DNA of 45,303 bases from Mycobacterium arosiense ATCC BAA-1401 = DSM 45069 (GTDB lineage: Bacteria; Actinomycetota; Actinomycetes; Mycobacteriales; Mycobacteriaceae), in assembly GCF_002086125.1 (NCBI RefSeq), contig NZ_MVHG01000035.1:1-45303 (forward strand), in the 5' to 3' direction. The notes below the pieces were generated by a model. The model was not told where the DNA came from, did no database searches, and saw only the letters and a program-made list of their open reading frames with translations. The position numbers and the translations under genes were made by a program. Shown piece by piece: positions 1 to 7,852 of this stretch (positions are counted from its first letter, which is position 1; each line of letters starts with the position of its first letter).

Positions 1-75
1 GCCGTCGTCTACCGCGGCGCAGCAGTCCTACGCGCCATCACCCTCTGGCTACCCCATTTGTCAGACACGCCCTAG
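1..75 (+). CDS. C-terminal fragment of a possible integral membrane protein (partial at left edge)
   Basis: Frame 1 is open from the window edge to a TAG at 73-75 and gives 24 residues, with YRG near the start and an ITLWLP stretch near the end. This vaguely resembles the last helix of YbhN/UPF0104-type (lysylphosphatidylglycerol synthase-like) membrane proteins, which often end in an aromatic-WLP motif; that link is only a guess. The stop shares the CTAG tetramer with the pabB stop on the other strand, so the two genes would converge with a 4-nt overlap. The fragment is too short for certainty. Confidence 0.3.
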   Translation, partial: AVVYRGAAVLRAITLWLPHLSDTP

Positions 76-1322
76 CCCGCCGCACTCGCCGCTGCGATCG
101 ACGGCAGCCCGACGACGGGGGAGGCCTTGTGCAGGCATTCGGCCCATTCGGCGTCCGGGTCGGAGTCGGCGGTGATCCCGCCGCCGACGCCTAGCATCGC
201 ACCGCCCGCGGCGTCGAACTCGACCGTGCGGATCGCGACGTTAAGCTCGCACCCGGCCACGGGTGAGGCTAAACCTATTGTGCCGCAATATATTCCACGA
301 CGGTTAGGCTCCCACTGCGAGAGCAGTTGGCGGGCACGGTGTTTGGGGGTGCCGGTGACCGAGGCGGGGGGGAAGGTGGCGTCCAGCAGCGCCGACGTCG
401 GCAGCTCGGTGGGGACCTGCGCTGACACCGTCGAGACCAGGTGCCACACGCCCGGGGCGCGGCGCACCACCAACAACTCGGGCACGGTCACCGTGCCGAC
501 GATCGCCACCCGGCCAAGGTCGTTGCGGACCAGGTCCACGATCATGATGTTCTCGGCGACCTCTTTGGCCGACGCGCGCAGCGCCGACGGCCACGCTTCC
601 AGCGGCAGGGTGCCCTTGATCGGGCTGGACGTCACGATCGTCCCGCGCCGCCGCAAGAACAGCTCCGGGGACAGCGACGCCACCGCACCCCAGGCGCCGG
701 CGAGGTAGGCCGCCCGCGCCGGGGAGGTGCGCGCGACGGCGTCGCTGAAGAAGTCCAGCGGGGCGCCGCTGACGGTGCCGGTGAACTGCGTGCACACGCA
801 GGCCTGGTACACCTCGCCGGCCCCGATCGCCTCCAGGCAGGCCAGCACCCCGTCGCGATGCGCCGCGCGGTCGGCGATGCCCCACTCGATCTGGCACTCG
901 CGGCCGGCGGTCCGCGGTGTGGTCAGCGCGCCGGCCAGCCAATCCGGCATCGGCGCACCGGAGAGGCTCTCGTACCACCAGTGGCCGTCGCGGTCGCGGC
1001 GCAACACACAGTCGGTCCAGCCGCCGGCGGCCTCGGGAATCCGGGCGGGCCGGGCGGCGGCGCCCGGGTCGGGATACGACAGGTAACCGATCCAGCCGCC
1101 ACCTACCGCCTGCGGCTCCGGCGTCCGCGCCACCGGGACCGCGAAGACGTCGTCGACATGCACCGGGCGCACCGACAGGCTCGGCGCGATCACCGCCAGC
1201 GCGCCGAACCACTCACCGGTCAGCGCGGCGGGCGGGGGCAGACCGAGCCGGCCGGTGGCGTCACCCACCGCGCGCAGCACCTGCGGTGCGGCGCCAAGAT
1301 CGCCGAGCCGGTCGATGCGCAC
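72..1322 (-). CDS. pabB: Aminodeoxychorismate synthase component I (PabB)
   Basis: A 416-residue chorismate-binding enzyme. PabB converts chorismate plus ammonia (from a PabA glutaminase subunit) to 4-amino-4-deoxychorismate, the precursor of p-aminobenzoate and folate; it is cytosolic. The C-terminal half has the family signatures: GEVYQACV, the PIKGT motif whose lysine is characteristic of PabB (anthranilate synthases have PIAGT), ENIMIVDLVRNDLGR, and SVTGTPK followed by RRGIYCGTIG. The start is GTG (MRIDRLGD). It corresponds by position to Rv1005c. The ECF sigma factor gene lies 51 bp upstream on the same strand, so read-through from that accessory unit is possible. No PabA or lyase gene is nearby. 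Confidence 0.93.
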   Translation of the reverse strand: MRIDRLGDLGAAPQVLRAVGDATGRLGLPPPAALTGEWFGALAVIAPSLSVRPVHVDDVFAVPVARTPEPQAVGGGWIGYLSYPDPGAAARPARIPEAAGGWTDCVLRRDRDGHWWYESLSGAPMPDWLAGALTTPRTAGRECQIEWGIADRAAHRDGVLACLEAIGAGEVYQACVCTQFTGTVSGAPLDFFSDAVARTSPARAAYLAGAWGAVASLSPELFLRRRGTIVTSSPIKGTLPLEAWPSALRASAKEVAENIMIVDLVRNDLGRVAIVGTVTVPELLVVRRAPGVWHLVSTVSAQVPTELPTSALLDATFPPASVTGTPKHRARQLLSQWEPNRRGIYCGTIGLASPVAGCELNVAIRTVEFDAAGGAMLGVGGGITADSDPDAEWAECLHKASPVVGLPSIAAASAAG

Positions 1323-1373
1323 AGCCCTAGCTTGTCAGAGCGGCGGCGTGCCGCGCCTCCGGTGTCAACGCGC

Positions 1374-2288
1374 TCAGCCGCGGCTGATGTCGCGGGCGGT
1401 GGCCACCGCCGCCAGCTTCTGCGGGTTGCGCATCACATAGAAGTTGGTGATCTTGTCCCCGGCGATCTCGAGCGTGATCACCATCTCGAGTCGATCGTCC
1501 TGGTAGATCATCACCGCCGGAGCGCTGTTGCAGGTCACCATCTCCACGCGCAGCGTCGCCCATATCTCGCGCACCTTGCGCATGAGCCCGGTGATGGCCC
1601 TAGCGACCCGCTCGGCGCCGACCACCGGTCGGCGCGCGGCGCTCACCTTGCCGCCGCTGTCGGCCGTCCAGGTGGCGTCCGGGGCGAGCATCGTCATCAG
1701 CGCGTCCACGTCACCGCCGGCAGCCGTGGCCAAGAACTGCGCGGTGATCTCGGCGTTGCGTTCCGGGTCCACTGTGTCGAAACGCTTCCGCCGGGCGCGC
1801 ACGTGTTCGCGTGCCCGGTGGGCGACCTGCCGGACGGTGGGCGCCGGCCTGCCCACCGCCTTGGCGATCTCGCCGTAGTCGAAACCGAACACCTCGCGCA
1901 GCACGAACACGGCCCGCTCGTCGGGACTCAACGTCTCCAGCAATACCAGCATCGCCATCGAAATCGACTCCGCCAGAACGACATCGGCTGCCGGATCCTG
2001 CTTCTGAAGCAGCAGCGGCTCGGGCAGCCACGGCCCCACATAGTCCTCACGCCGGCGTGCACCGGCCCGCAGCGAGTTCAGCGCCTGGCGGGTGACCAGC
2101 TGGGCCAGGTACGACTTGGTGTCGCGCACCGTCGCCAAGTCGACCGCCGCCCACCGCAGATAGCTGTCCTGCAAGACGTCGTCGGCCTCGGTCGCCGAGC
2201 CCAGCATCTCGTAGGCGATGGTGAACAGCAGTGGCCGCAGCACCGTGAACCGTTCGGCGTGCTCGCTGCCGGTCGGTGCCTGCGTCAT
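1374..2288 (-). CDS. ECF41-type RNA polymerase sigma factor (SigJ-like) with SnoaL-like C-terminal domain
   Basis: 304 residues. The N-terminal half carries sigma-70 region 2 (EADDVLQDSYLRW) and region 4 (LSPDERAVFVLREVFGFDYGEI). The C-terminal half, about 125 residues, is a SnoaL/NTF2-like extension. The three hallmarks of the ECF41 group are visible: WLPEPL between the sigma regions, DSGGK (consensus DGGGK) in the extension, and RNPQKL (consensus NPDKL) near the end. In ECF41 the extension acts as a built-in modulator instead of a separate anti-sigma factor, and none is encoded here. Its ATG overlaps the TGA of the upstream oxidoreductase (ATGA), which implies translational coupling. M. tuberculosis SigJ is related but lies elsewhere (Rv3328c), so this is an extra locus. 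Substrates and signal are unknown. Confidence 0.92.
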   Translation of the reverse strand: MTQAPTGSEHAERFTVLRPLLFTIAYEMLGSATEADDVLQDSYLRWAAVDLATVRDTKSYLAQLVTRQALNSLRAGARRREDYVGPWLPEPLLLQKQDPAADVVLAESISMAMLVLLETLSPDERAVFVLREVFGFDYGEIAKAVGRPAPTVRQVAHRAREHVRARRKRFDTVDPERNAEITAQFLATAAGGDVDALMTMLAPDATWTADSGGKVSAARRPVVGAERVARAITGLMRKVREIWATLRVEMVTCNSAPAVMIYQDDRLEMVITLEIAGDKITNFYVMRNPQKLAAVATARDISRG

Positions 2289-3472
2289 CGCGCGGCGACC
2301 TCCTCGTCGGCCGGTGACTGCGCAGGCCGCTTGCCGCCCTTGATCCAGCGATACGAGCCGGGCTTGGCGGCCTCGCGCCGGATCGACCACAGCGTGCCCT
2401 TGCAAATCGCTTCCTTGAGCGATGCCGCCGCCCGGCCACCGAGGAACATGTTCACCGGGGTGTCATCGGTGCGGGCCATCTGGAACGTGGCGTGGGTGCG
2501 GCCCAGGCTGATGCACTGGCCGACGAACGCCTGGCTCAGCGCCGCGGGGGCGTCGCCGGCGATGCGGCTGAGCACCGTTCTGGCGGCCTGGGCACCCAGC
2601 GGACCGGCGGCCTGGCAGCTCATCCGCAGCGGCTGACCCGACGGCGCGGCGGCGTCACCCGCGGCGACGATGCGCTCGTCGTCGATGCTGGTGAGCGTCT
2701 CGTCGGTGAGCAGCCGGCCCATCGGGTCGGTGCGCAGGCCGCTGCGCGTGGCCAGGTCGGGCACGGCGAATCCGGCCGTCCAGATGGTCGCCGCGCTGGG
2801 CAGCACGACGCCGTCGGTGAGCGCCACGGCGTCCCAGCGCACCTCTTCGACCGCCACCGATTCCAGCACGTTGACGCCCAGGCTCTGCAGCCGCTTGGCC
2901 ACCGAGCGCCGGCCCCGCTTGCTCAGCGACGGACCGAGGACGGGGCCGCACACCAGGGTCACCGGGCGCCCGCCCTCGGCCAGCTCGGACGCGGTCTCGA
3001 TGCCGGTCAACCCGCCACCGACCACGGTGATGGGCGCGGGCAGCGGCAGATCGGTGAGGGCATAGTGGAATCGCTGCGCGCTTTCCAGGTCGGCGACGGA
3101 GTGCGTGTATTCGGCGAATCCGGGCACCGTCGATGCGGCCGCGCCCGTGCTGCCCACGGCGTAGATCAGGTAGTCGTAGGTCAGCTCGGCGCCCGAGGTC
3201 AGCAGCACCCGCCGGTCAGCGGCCTCGATGACCTCGACACTGTCGACGATCAACCGGATTCCCTCGCCGAGCAGCGTCGCGTAGTCGGCGGTCGCCGTGC
3301 CGGTGTCGGCGACCAGCTGGTGCAACCGGATCCGCTCGACGAAGACCGGTCGGGGGTTGACCACGGTGATGTCGATGTCCGGGCGCTGGCGCAGGTGGTT
3401 GGCGGCTAGGGTGCCGGCGTATCCGGCGCCGACAACGACGACATGGGTTCTTTCGGGGGCCGAGGCGGTCAT
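2285..3472 (-). CDS. FAD/NAD(P)-dependent oxidoreductase (type II NADH dehydrogenase-like)
   Basis: 395 residues. An N-terminal Rossmann FAD site (VVVVGAGYAGTLAA, residues about 11-24), a second dinucleotide site in the middle (ITVVGGGLTGIETASELAE) and the C-terminal FAD motif IVAAGDAAAP place it in the pyridine nucleotide-disulphide oxidoreductase / NDH-2 / FSP1-like fold. No CxxxxC redox pair is seen, so a disulphide reductase is unlikely. An AGGAG ribosome site (3479-3483) precedes the ATG. Its stop overlaps the start of the ECF41 sigma gene. ECF41 sigma factors are typically paired with a carboxymuconolactone decarboxylase, oxidoreductase or epimerase gene; this fits the oxidoreductase class, so it is probably the sigma factor's target. 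The true substrate is unknown. Confidence 0.88.
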   Translation of the reverse strand: MTASAPERTHVVVVGAGYAGTLAANHLRQRPDIDITVVNPRPVFVERIRLHQLVADTGTATADYATLLGEGIRLIVDSVEVIEAADRRVLLTSGAELTYDYLIYAVGSTGAAASTVPGFAEYTHSVADLESAQRFHYALTDLPLPAPITVVGGGLTGIETASELAEGGRPVTLVCGPVLGPSLSKRGRRSVAKRLQSLGVNVLESVAVEEVRWDAVALTDGVVLPSAATIWTAGFAVPDLATRSGLRTDPMGRLLTDETLTSIDDERIVAAGDAAAPSGQPLRMSCQAAGPLGAQAARTVLSRIAGDAPAALSQAFVGQCISLGRTHATFQMARTDDTPVNMFLGGRAAASLKEAICKGTLWSIRREAAKPGSYRWIKGGKRPAQSPADEEVAAR

Positions 3473-3508
3473 GGCTGTCTCCTATTTCGTGCGGACGTGT
3501 GCCCTTGA

Positions 3509-3535
3509 GACACCGCAGACCCCGGGAGCGTGACA
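3509..3535 (-). promoter_or_regulatory. Candidate ECF41-dependent promoter of the oxidoreductase-sigma operon
   Basis: On the minus strand TGTCACG (3535-3529) is followed by exactly 16 nt and then TGTC (3512-3509). The published ECF41 promoter consensus, from memory, is TGTCACA-N16-CGTC. One mismatch falls in each element and the spacing is exact. It ends 36 bp before the oxidoreductase ATG, leaving room for the AGGAG ribosome site. Auto-regulation by the sigma factor encoded in the same operon is the natural inference. Confidence 0.6.
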
Positions 3536-3867
3536 GCCTCGCCCGCCATTGTGACCCGTCTCACTGCCCAACCGTCAACGCCACGGGTGAACGGGCGGTC
3601 GCAGGCCGCTGAGCTGCGACGACGCCACGCCGGAACGCGCGTGATACGCTGCGCTACGCCAACTCGCGGCCCGCCCCGGGCCGGATGCATGTCCACTGGA
3701 ACGTGCGAAATATGGGGCACGGTTACCCGCGCATCGGTGTGTATTGGGAGAAGCAACCTTGACGACGGCCTTTGCTGTGACTGGGTACGGCGCCGCGCCG
3801 GCATCGGCACAGTCGCGCAGCCCTCGCGGGCCGTTGTCGTCGGGCGCGATCTGACGCCGGTGCCATC
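3536..3867. other. Intergenic region between divergent oxidoreductase and lipoprotein genes
   Basis: These 332 bp hold the upstream part of the oxidoreductase promoter region and presumably the lipoprotein promoter. Open frames on both strands here lack ribosome sites and recognisable motifs and look like high-GC noise. No clear hairpin or operator was found. Confidence 0.5.
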
Positions 3868-5538
3868 GTGTGCTCATTGAGGAAACGCGCGCTGGCCGCT
3901 GTTGCGTGCGCCGCGGTGGTGCTCGGCGGTTGCGGCGACAAGACTGACCCCGGACCGCTGTCGGCGATGGTCAGTCCGGCCATCCCGCTCACCGCGCAGG
4001 AGATCCCCAACCCGCTGCGCGGCCAGTACGAAGAGATGCTGAATCCGCTTTTCCCGCAAGGTAATTCGGCTCAGCAGCGATACTCGGCGTGGCCGGCGTC
4101 GTACGACGCTAGCCTGCGCGTCTCGTGGCGGCAGTTGCAGCCCGTCGATCCGCGCACGTTGCCCCCCGATGCGCCCGACGACCGCAAATTCGATTTCAGC
4201 GCGATCGACGACGCGCTGGCCAAGCTGGGCAACCGGAACATGCGCCTGACCCTGGGCGTGTACGTCTACAGGTCCTGCTGCAACGACTCTTATCCGAACA
4301 ACACCAACATCGCGATTCCGGACTGGCTGCGGCCCGCGGCCGCCAGTTATCCCGCGCCGTCGAATGGTTCGGCCCCGGGCGTCGCCCATGTGGTGCCGAA
4401 CTTCAACGACCCCGACTACCTCAGCGGCCTCGCCCAGCTGCTGGCCGCGCTCGGCCGTCGCTACGACGGCGACGAGCGCCTGTCCGTGTTCGAATTCTCC
4501 GGGTATGGCGACTTCGGGGAGAACCAACTCGGGTATTTGCGCGACTCGCTGAGCGCGCCGGGGCCCAACCCCGACGAGAGCACCACCCAGCTGGGCTATT
4601 ACAGCCAATTCCGCGACCAGAGCATCACCAAAACCTCCATCGCGCAGTTGGTCGCGGCCAACGTCAACGCCTTCCCGCACACCCAACTGGTCGTCGCCCC
4701 GCAGAATCCGGAGATCGTGCGCGAACTGTTCGCCGACGACGTCACCAAGAAATTGGTCGCGCCGGTCGGGATCCGCGCGGACTGCCTCGGCGTGCGGGCG
4801 CCCCTGCCGGAATGGGCCGAGGCCACCGACTCGCACTACGTCCGCACCAACGATGCGGTCGTCAACGCGATCAAGCAGCGGCTGATGACGGCGCTGGTGG
4901 AAAGCCGGTGGTGCCGATTGCCGAGCGGAGCCGACGCCCGGTCGTATTACGAGAAGGGTCTGCACGACGTCATCCGGTATCACGTGTCGATGACGTCGAG
5001 CGCGGATTTCCCCGACCGCGATGCGACGTCGGCGATGGATCCCAAGCTGTTCGAGGTATGGGCCCGGGCCAATGTCGCTGCGGGCTACCGGTATTCGGTC
5101 GAGGCGAAGCCGGGATCGCAATCGATCCAGGGCAAGGTGGCGACCATCTCGGTGGCGTGGACCAACTACGGCTCGGCGGCGGCCACCGAACGCTGGGTGC
5201 CCGGCTACAAGCTGGTCGACTTCTCCGGCGCCGTGGTCCGCAGCCTGCCGGCCACGGTCAATCTCAAGACGCTGGTGCACGACGAGTCGAGCCAATCCCG
5301 TGAGGAACCGGTTCCGGAGTCGGCCACCGAGTCGGTGCATGTGGACGTGACCGGCCTGGCGCCCGGGCATTACACGCTGCGCGCCTGCGTCGAATGGCAA
5401 CAGCACACGCCCGGCGCCTCACACGTGGTGAACTACGCGCCCATGGCCCTGGCCCGTGACGGGCGCGACGGCGCCGGGCTGTACCCGATTGCCACACTTG
5501 ACATCCCGAGCGACGCGGCCTCAGCAAACGGTCAGTGA
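3868..5538 (+). CDS. Putative lipoprotein with glycosidase-like barrel, DUF4832-type (Rv1006-like)
   Basis: 556 residues. The GTG start gives a short signal peptide (charged SLRKR, then a hydrophobic stretch) ending in the lipobox LGGC with Cys22, so export and lipid anchoring are predicted. Residues about 60-400 look like a beta-galactosidase-type TIM barrel of the DUF4832 kind: LRVSWRQLQP, KFDFSAIDDAL, NMRLTLGVYVY, and GYGDFGEN, where Glu218 sits like the acid/base Glu of the G-x-W-G-E motif. A C-terminal beta-sandwich follows (about 410-540; VAWTNYGSAAATERW and a final CVEW stretch). It matches Rv1006 in position and length (about 567 aa from memory), a protein without known function. A sugar-active cell-envelope role is an inference; no substrate can be named. 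Confidence 0.8.
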   Translation: MCSLRKRALAAVACAAVVLGGCGDKTDPGPLSAMVSPAIPLTAQEIPNPLRGQYEEMLNPLFPQGNSAQQRYSAWPASYDASLRVSWRQLQPVDPRTLPPDAPDDRKFDFSAIDDALAKLGNRNMRLTLGVYVYRSCCNDSYPNNTNIAIPDWLRPAAASYPAPSNGSAPGVAHVVPNFNDPDYLSGLAQLLAALGRRYDGDERLSVFEFSGYGDFGENQLGYLRDSLSAPGPNPDESTTQLGYYSQFRDQSITKTSIAQLVAANVNAFPHTQLVVAPQNPEIVRELFADDVTKKLVAPVGIRADCLGVRAPLPEWAEATDSHYVRTNDAVVNAIKQRLMTALVESRWCRLPSGADARSYYEKGLHDVIRYHVSMTSSADFPDRDATSAMDPKLFEVWARANVAAGYRYSVEAKPGSQSIQGKVATISVAWTNYGSAAATERWVPGYKLVDFSGAVVRSLPATVNLKTLVHDESSQSREEPVPESATESVHVDVTGLAPGHYTLRACVEWQQHTPGASHVVNYAPMALARDGRDGAGLYPIATLDIPSDAASANGQ

Positions 5539-6077
5539 CCCCTCCCGGCGCCGCGGGCGGGCGCCTTGTCCACGCGAACGCCGCGCTTCGAAATACAACC
5601 AGCAAACAACCGGGTGAACCACCGGACCGTCGATGTGTCGGAGATTGCAGGTCAGCAGTGTAGTGCCGGTCGCGTGAGGCGTGTGACCTGTGATTCGCCG
5701 TGACGTATGGCGTGTGTTTCCCTTCAGGCGGTGCAGACGTCCGGACAACGTTCGGATCGTGCGCAAACCCGTCCAGGCATATCAGCCCCCCGCTAATCAT
5801 ACTAATGGTTTGACAGCAGCCGGCATTGTAGACTGCAAGTATTTACGCAGGCGTCAACCGGGACAGCCGTATGACTGCTAACCTCAGGAGTGGCTAGAAA
5901 TCTCGAGCGACGCGGCGCGTGTTCGCTCCCGCCCCCTGAAGGACCGAGGTAGTTGTGCCCTGCTTGAGCAAGGCGTTTGCCGACGTGGCGGCGGGCGATG
6001 CGGCCCCTAGCGCCAACCTCGGCCGCAAAAGCGACGCCCAAACTCGCGCCGTGGGGTAATCGAGCTTAAGAGTGCCT
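5539..6077. other. 539-bp non-coding region upstream of the first TetR gene, with candidate operator and promoter
   Basis: No convincing gene is seen on either strand. An imperfect 17-bp inverted repeat, TCCGGAC-AAC-GTTCGGA (5740-5756, 6 of 7 pairs), is the best operator candidate. TTGACA at 5810-5815 is followed by TAGACT at 5829-5834; the 13-bp spacer is too short for a normal promoter, though TAGACT alone fits the mycobacterial TANNNT -10. The stretch 5780-5850 is more AT-rich than its surroundings and contains CTAAT-CATA-CTAAT. A long leader or autoregulatory region for the TetR gene is likely. Confidence 0.45.
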
Positions 6078-6755
6078 ATGACGACCCATTCGACTGACGG
6101 ACGAGCGGACGCGACCCGGCAACAGATCCTGCGGGCCGCATCGCACCAGTTCGCCCGGCGCCCCTACCACGATGTCGGCCTCGACGACATTCTCGCCGAG
6201 GCCGAACTGACCAAGGGCGCGATGTACTTCCACTTCAAGTCGAAGCATGCGCTGGCCGTTGCGATCATCGACAGCCAGACCGAGGCCGGCGCCGTTGCGG
6301 TGCAAGAACTGATGACGCGTGGCCTCTCGGGCCTTGAGACCCTGATCGACTTCTCGTATCTGATCGCCATCAGGGACATCAAGAGCGATGCCGTCAGGTC
6401 GGGATTGAATCTGATGGAGTCGGTCGGCCTGGCGGACGGGCTGCAGGCGAAGTTGTTCGATCAGTGGATCAAAGGCCTCGGCAGGGTCGCCGAGCAGGCC
6501 AAGGCCGAGGGCGACATCAACGCCGAGTGCGACCCGCAGGACATCGGCCGCCTGATGGTTTCGCTGCACATGGGGCTGCGCAAAACCAGCGACCTGGACG
6601 ACCCCGAGCGGTTCCTGCGCGATCTGGAGAAGTGCTGGTCTTTGCTGCTGACCGGCATTCTGCAGGCGGATCGAACCGAGTACTTCCGCCAATTCCTCAG
6701 GCGGCGTGCGGCGCTCGCCATCAACACCAGCTCAGCGGATGCCGACTATCGGTAA
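6078..6755 (+). CDS. TetR-family regulator, gamma-butyrolactone receptor (ScbR/ArpA)-like, copy 1
   Basis: 225 residues. The N-terminal helix-turn-helix is complete (TRQQILRAASHQFA, then DDILAEAELTKGAMYFHFKSK). The TKGA-(M/L)-Y-F-H-F-x-SK wording, the SGLNLMESVG stretch (about 114-123) and the FDQWIKGLGRVAEQAKAEGDI stretch (about 133-153) resemble Streptomyces autoregulator receptors such as ScbR. ATG at 6078 is preferred; a GTG at 6072 in the same frame is possible, and neither has a strong ribosome site. A second gene of the same type follows 122 bp downstream. No AfsA/ScbA butyrolactone synthase is seen in this window, so ligand and targets are unknown. From memory this position (Rv1006 to Rv1007c) has no such gene in H37Rv. 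Confidence 0.85.
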   Translation: MTTHSTDGRADATRQQILRAASHQFARRPYHDVGLDDILAEAELTKGAMYFHFKSKHALAVAIIDSQTEAGAVAVQELMTRGLSGLETLIDFSYLIAIRDIKSDAVRSGLNLMESVGLADGLQAKLFDQWIKGLGRVAEQAKAEGDINAECDPQDIGRLMVSLHMGLRKTSDLDDPERFLRDLEKCWSLLLTGILQADRTEYFRQFLRRRAALAINTSSADADYR

Positions 6756-6877
6756 CGTCGCGAGCAGCTTGCACGGTCGGAGGGCTGTAGTGGCTGATAC
6801 TGTGGGCCCTCTTGCGGGCAATGTGAAACGAGATGAGCGTTCTGCGCATCCGATGAGACCCCGGAGGTGCGTGCACC

Positions 6878-7588
6878 GTGGCGCGCCAAGTTCGCTCTGA
6901 AGCCACTCGTCGGAAAATCCTCGACTCCGCGATCGAAGTGTTCAGCGACGTCGGGTATGCCGCCGCCGGATGGAGCACCATCATCGAGCGGACGGGAATG
7001 ACCAAGGGCGCCCTCTATCACCATTTCGATTCGAAAGAATCGTTGGCCTCCAACATCATCGAGGAAGGCTCCGACTCCCTGCTCAGCGCTTTCCGCAATG
7101 TCTGTGGATCGTCGTCGCCCGGGCTGGAGAACCTGCTGCACGGCACGTTCACGATTGTCGAGGTAATGAGCTCGAACAAAATGGCGCGTGCCGCCACGCA
7201 ATTGGCAACGGCGTTAAGCGGATTCAACGCAGCGGCCTCGCGCTTCTACGCCAACCTGATACTGGAGACGGCACAGGAGGCTCGGCGGGCGATCAAAGAG
7301 GGAGACCTCCGCAACGAAATCGACCCCGACGTATTGAGCGCGTCGGTCATTGGCACCATCTTCGGGGCGCGGTTGGTGGCCAATGCGATATCCAGCCACG
7401 GCAGGATGGGCAACATCATCGGCGACCCCACCGCGCGCCTGCATCAGATATGGAACCTGCTGCTTCCCGGCGTCGTCTCCGAAGCGTCGTTGCCCTATTT
7501 CCAGCAATTTCTCCGGCGCGAAGAGATGCGCCATGCCGCGGCCAGGGCATCCCGCGAGCAGGCCGCGGCCCAATCGGAAACCGATTAG
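6878..7588 (+). CDS. TetR-family regulator, gamma-butyrolactone receptor (ScbR/ArpA)-like, copy 2
   Basis: 236 residues. GTG start with GGAGG 10 nt upstream (6863-6867). The N-terminus MARQVRSEATRRKILDSA and the recognition region TGMTKGALYHHFDSKE are typical of ScbR-like TetR proteins. The ligand-binding half has WNLLLPGVV and LPYFQQFLRREE, the latter echoed near the end of copy 1 (EYFRQFLRRR). Sequence similarity is mostly in the DNA-binding domain, so these are old paralogues, not a recent duplication. Its TAG stop is directly followed by the ATG of a tiny ORF. One copy may sense a ligand while the other is an orphan receptor, as in Streptomyces pairs; that is inference. Confidence 0.87.
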   Translation: MARQVRSEATRRKILDSAIEVFSDVGYAAAGWSTIIERTGMTKGALYHHFDSKESLASNIIEEGSDSLLSAFRNVCGSSSPGLENLLHGTFTIVEVMSSNKMARAATQLATALSGFNAAASRFYANLILETAQEARRAIKEGDLRNEIDPDVLSASVIGTIFGARLVANAISSHGRMGNIIGDPTARLHQIWNLLLPGVVSEASLPYFQQFLRREEMRHAAARASREQAAAQSETD

Positions 7589-7663
7589 ATGTCAATGGCC
7601 GGTGCCGAGGCGCCGGCGACTTTCGACGAGGTGTTGCGAGATACATTAAGGGCGAGAGCATGA
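7589..7663 (+). CDS. Tiny ORF A (24 aa), abutting the TetR copy 2 stop
   Basis: The ATG lies directly after the TAG of the upstream TetR gene (TAGATG), so translation could restart there. It encodes 24 residues without a recognised motif (MSMAGAEAPATFDEVLRDTL then RARA). The ATGA at its end overlaps the next tiny ORF. It may be real and coupled, or a remnant of a decayed gene; sequence alone cannot decide. Confidence 0.3.
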   Translation: MSMAGAEAPATFDEVLRDTLRARA

Positions 7664-7719
7664 TTGAGAGCAGTCCCGTGCGCGCGCTGGACATCACGGT
7701 GGGATCCGCCCCGTCATGA
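7660..7719 (+). CDS. Tiny ORF B (19 aa), ATGA-coupled to ORF A
   Basis: Starts at the ATG inside the ATGA that ends ORF A and encodes MIESSPVRALDITVGSAPS. Its own TGA again overlaps a following ATG. No homologue is recognised. Support rests only on the unusual run of stop-start overlaps. Confidence 0.28.
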   Translation: MIESSPVRALDITVGSAPS

Positions 7720-7817
7720 AGAACATCGCGGCAGCGCTGCGTGCTGCCGCTGTCGCCGCCCAGCTGGCATGTCAGCGACGGGGCGATGTACCGACACCAA
7801 ATGCAGTACCCGCGTAA
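7716..7817 (+). CDS. Tiny ORF C (33 aa), ATGA-coupled to ORF B
   Basis: Begins at the ATG overlapping the stop of ORF B. The first 20 residues (MKNIAAALRAAAVAAQLACQ) are alanine-rich and could form a helix; the tail is RRGDVPTPNAVPA. It ends 35 bp before the stop of the convergent PAS gene. Function unknown. Confidence 0.3.
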   Translation: MKNIAAALRAAAVAAQLACQRRGDVPTPNAVPA

Positions 7818-7852
7818 GCACTTCAACGTGCTCGCGCTCGAGGAGGCCCTGG

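Noticed and set aside
3530..3880. Plus-strand open frame of 116 codons in the oxidoreductase-lipoprotein gap
   Set aside because: No ribosome site or motif, and it runs into the lipoprotein start; more likely intergenic.
5264..5800. Minus-strand frame of 178 codons overlapping the lipoprotein 3' end
   Set aside because: Arginine-rich, no motif and overlapping a well-supported gene.
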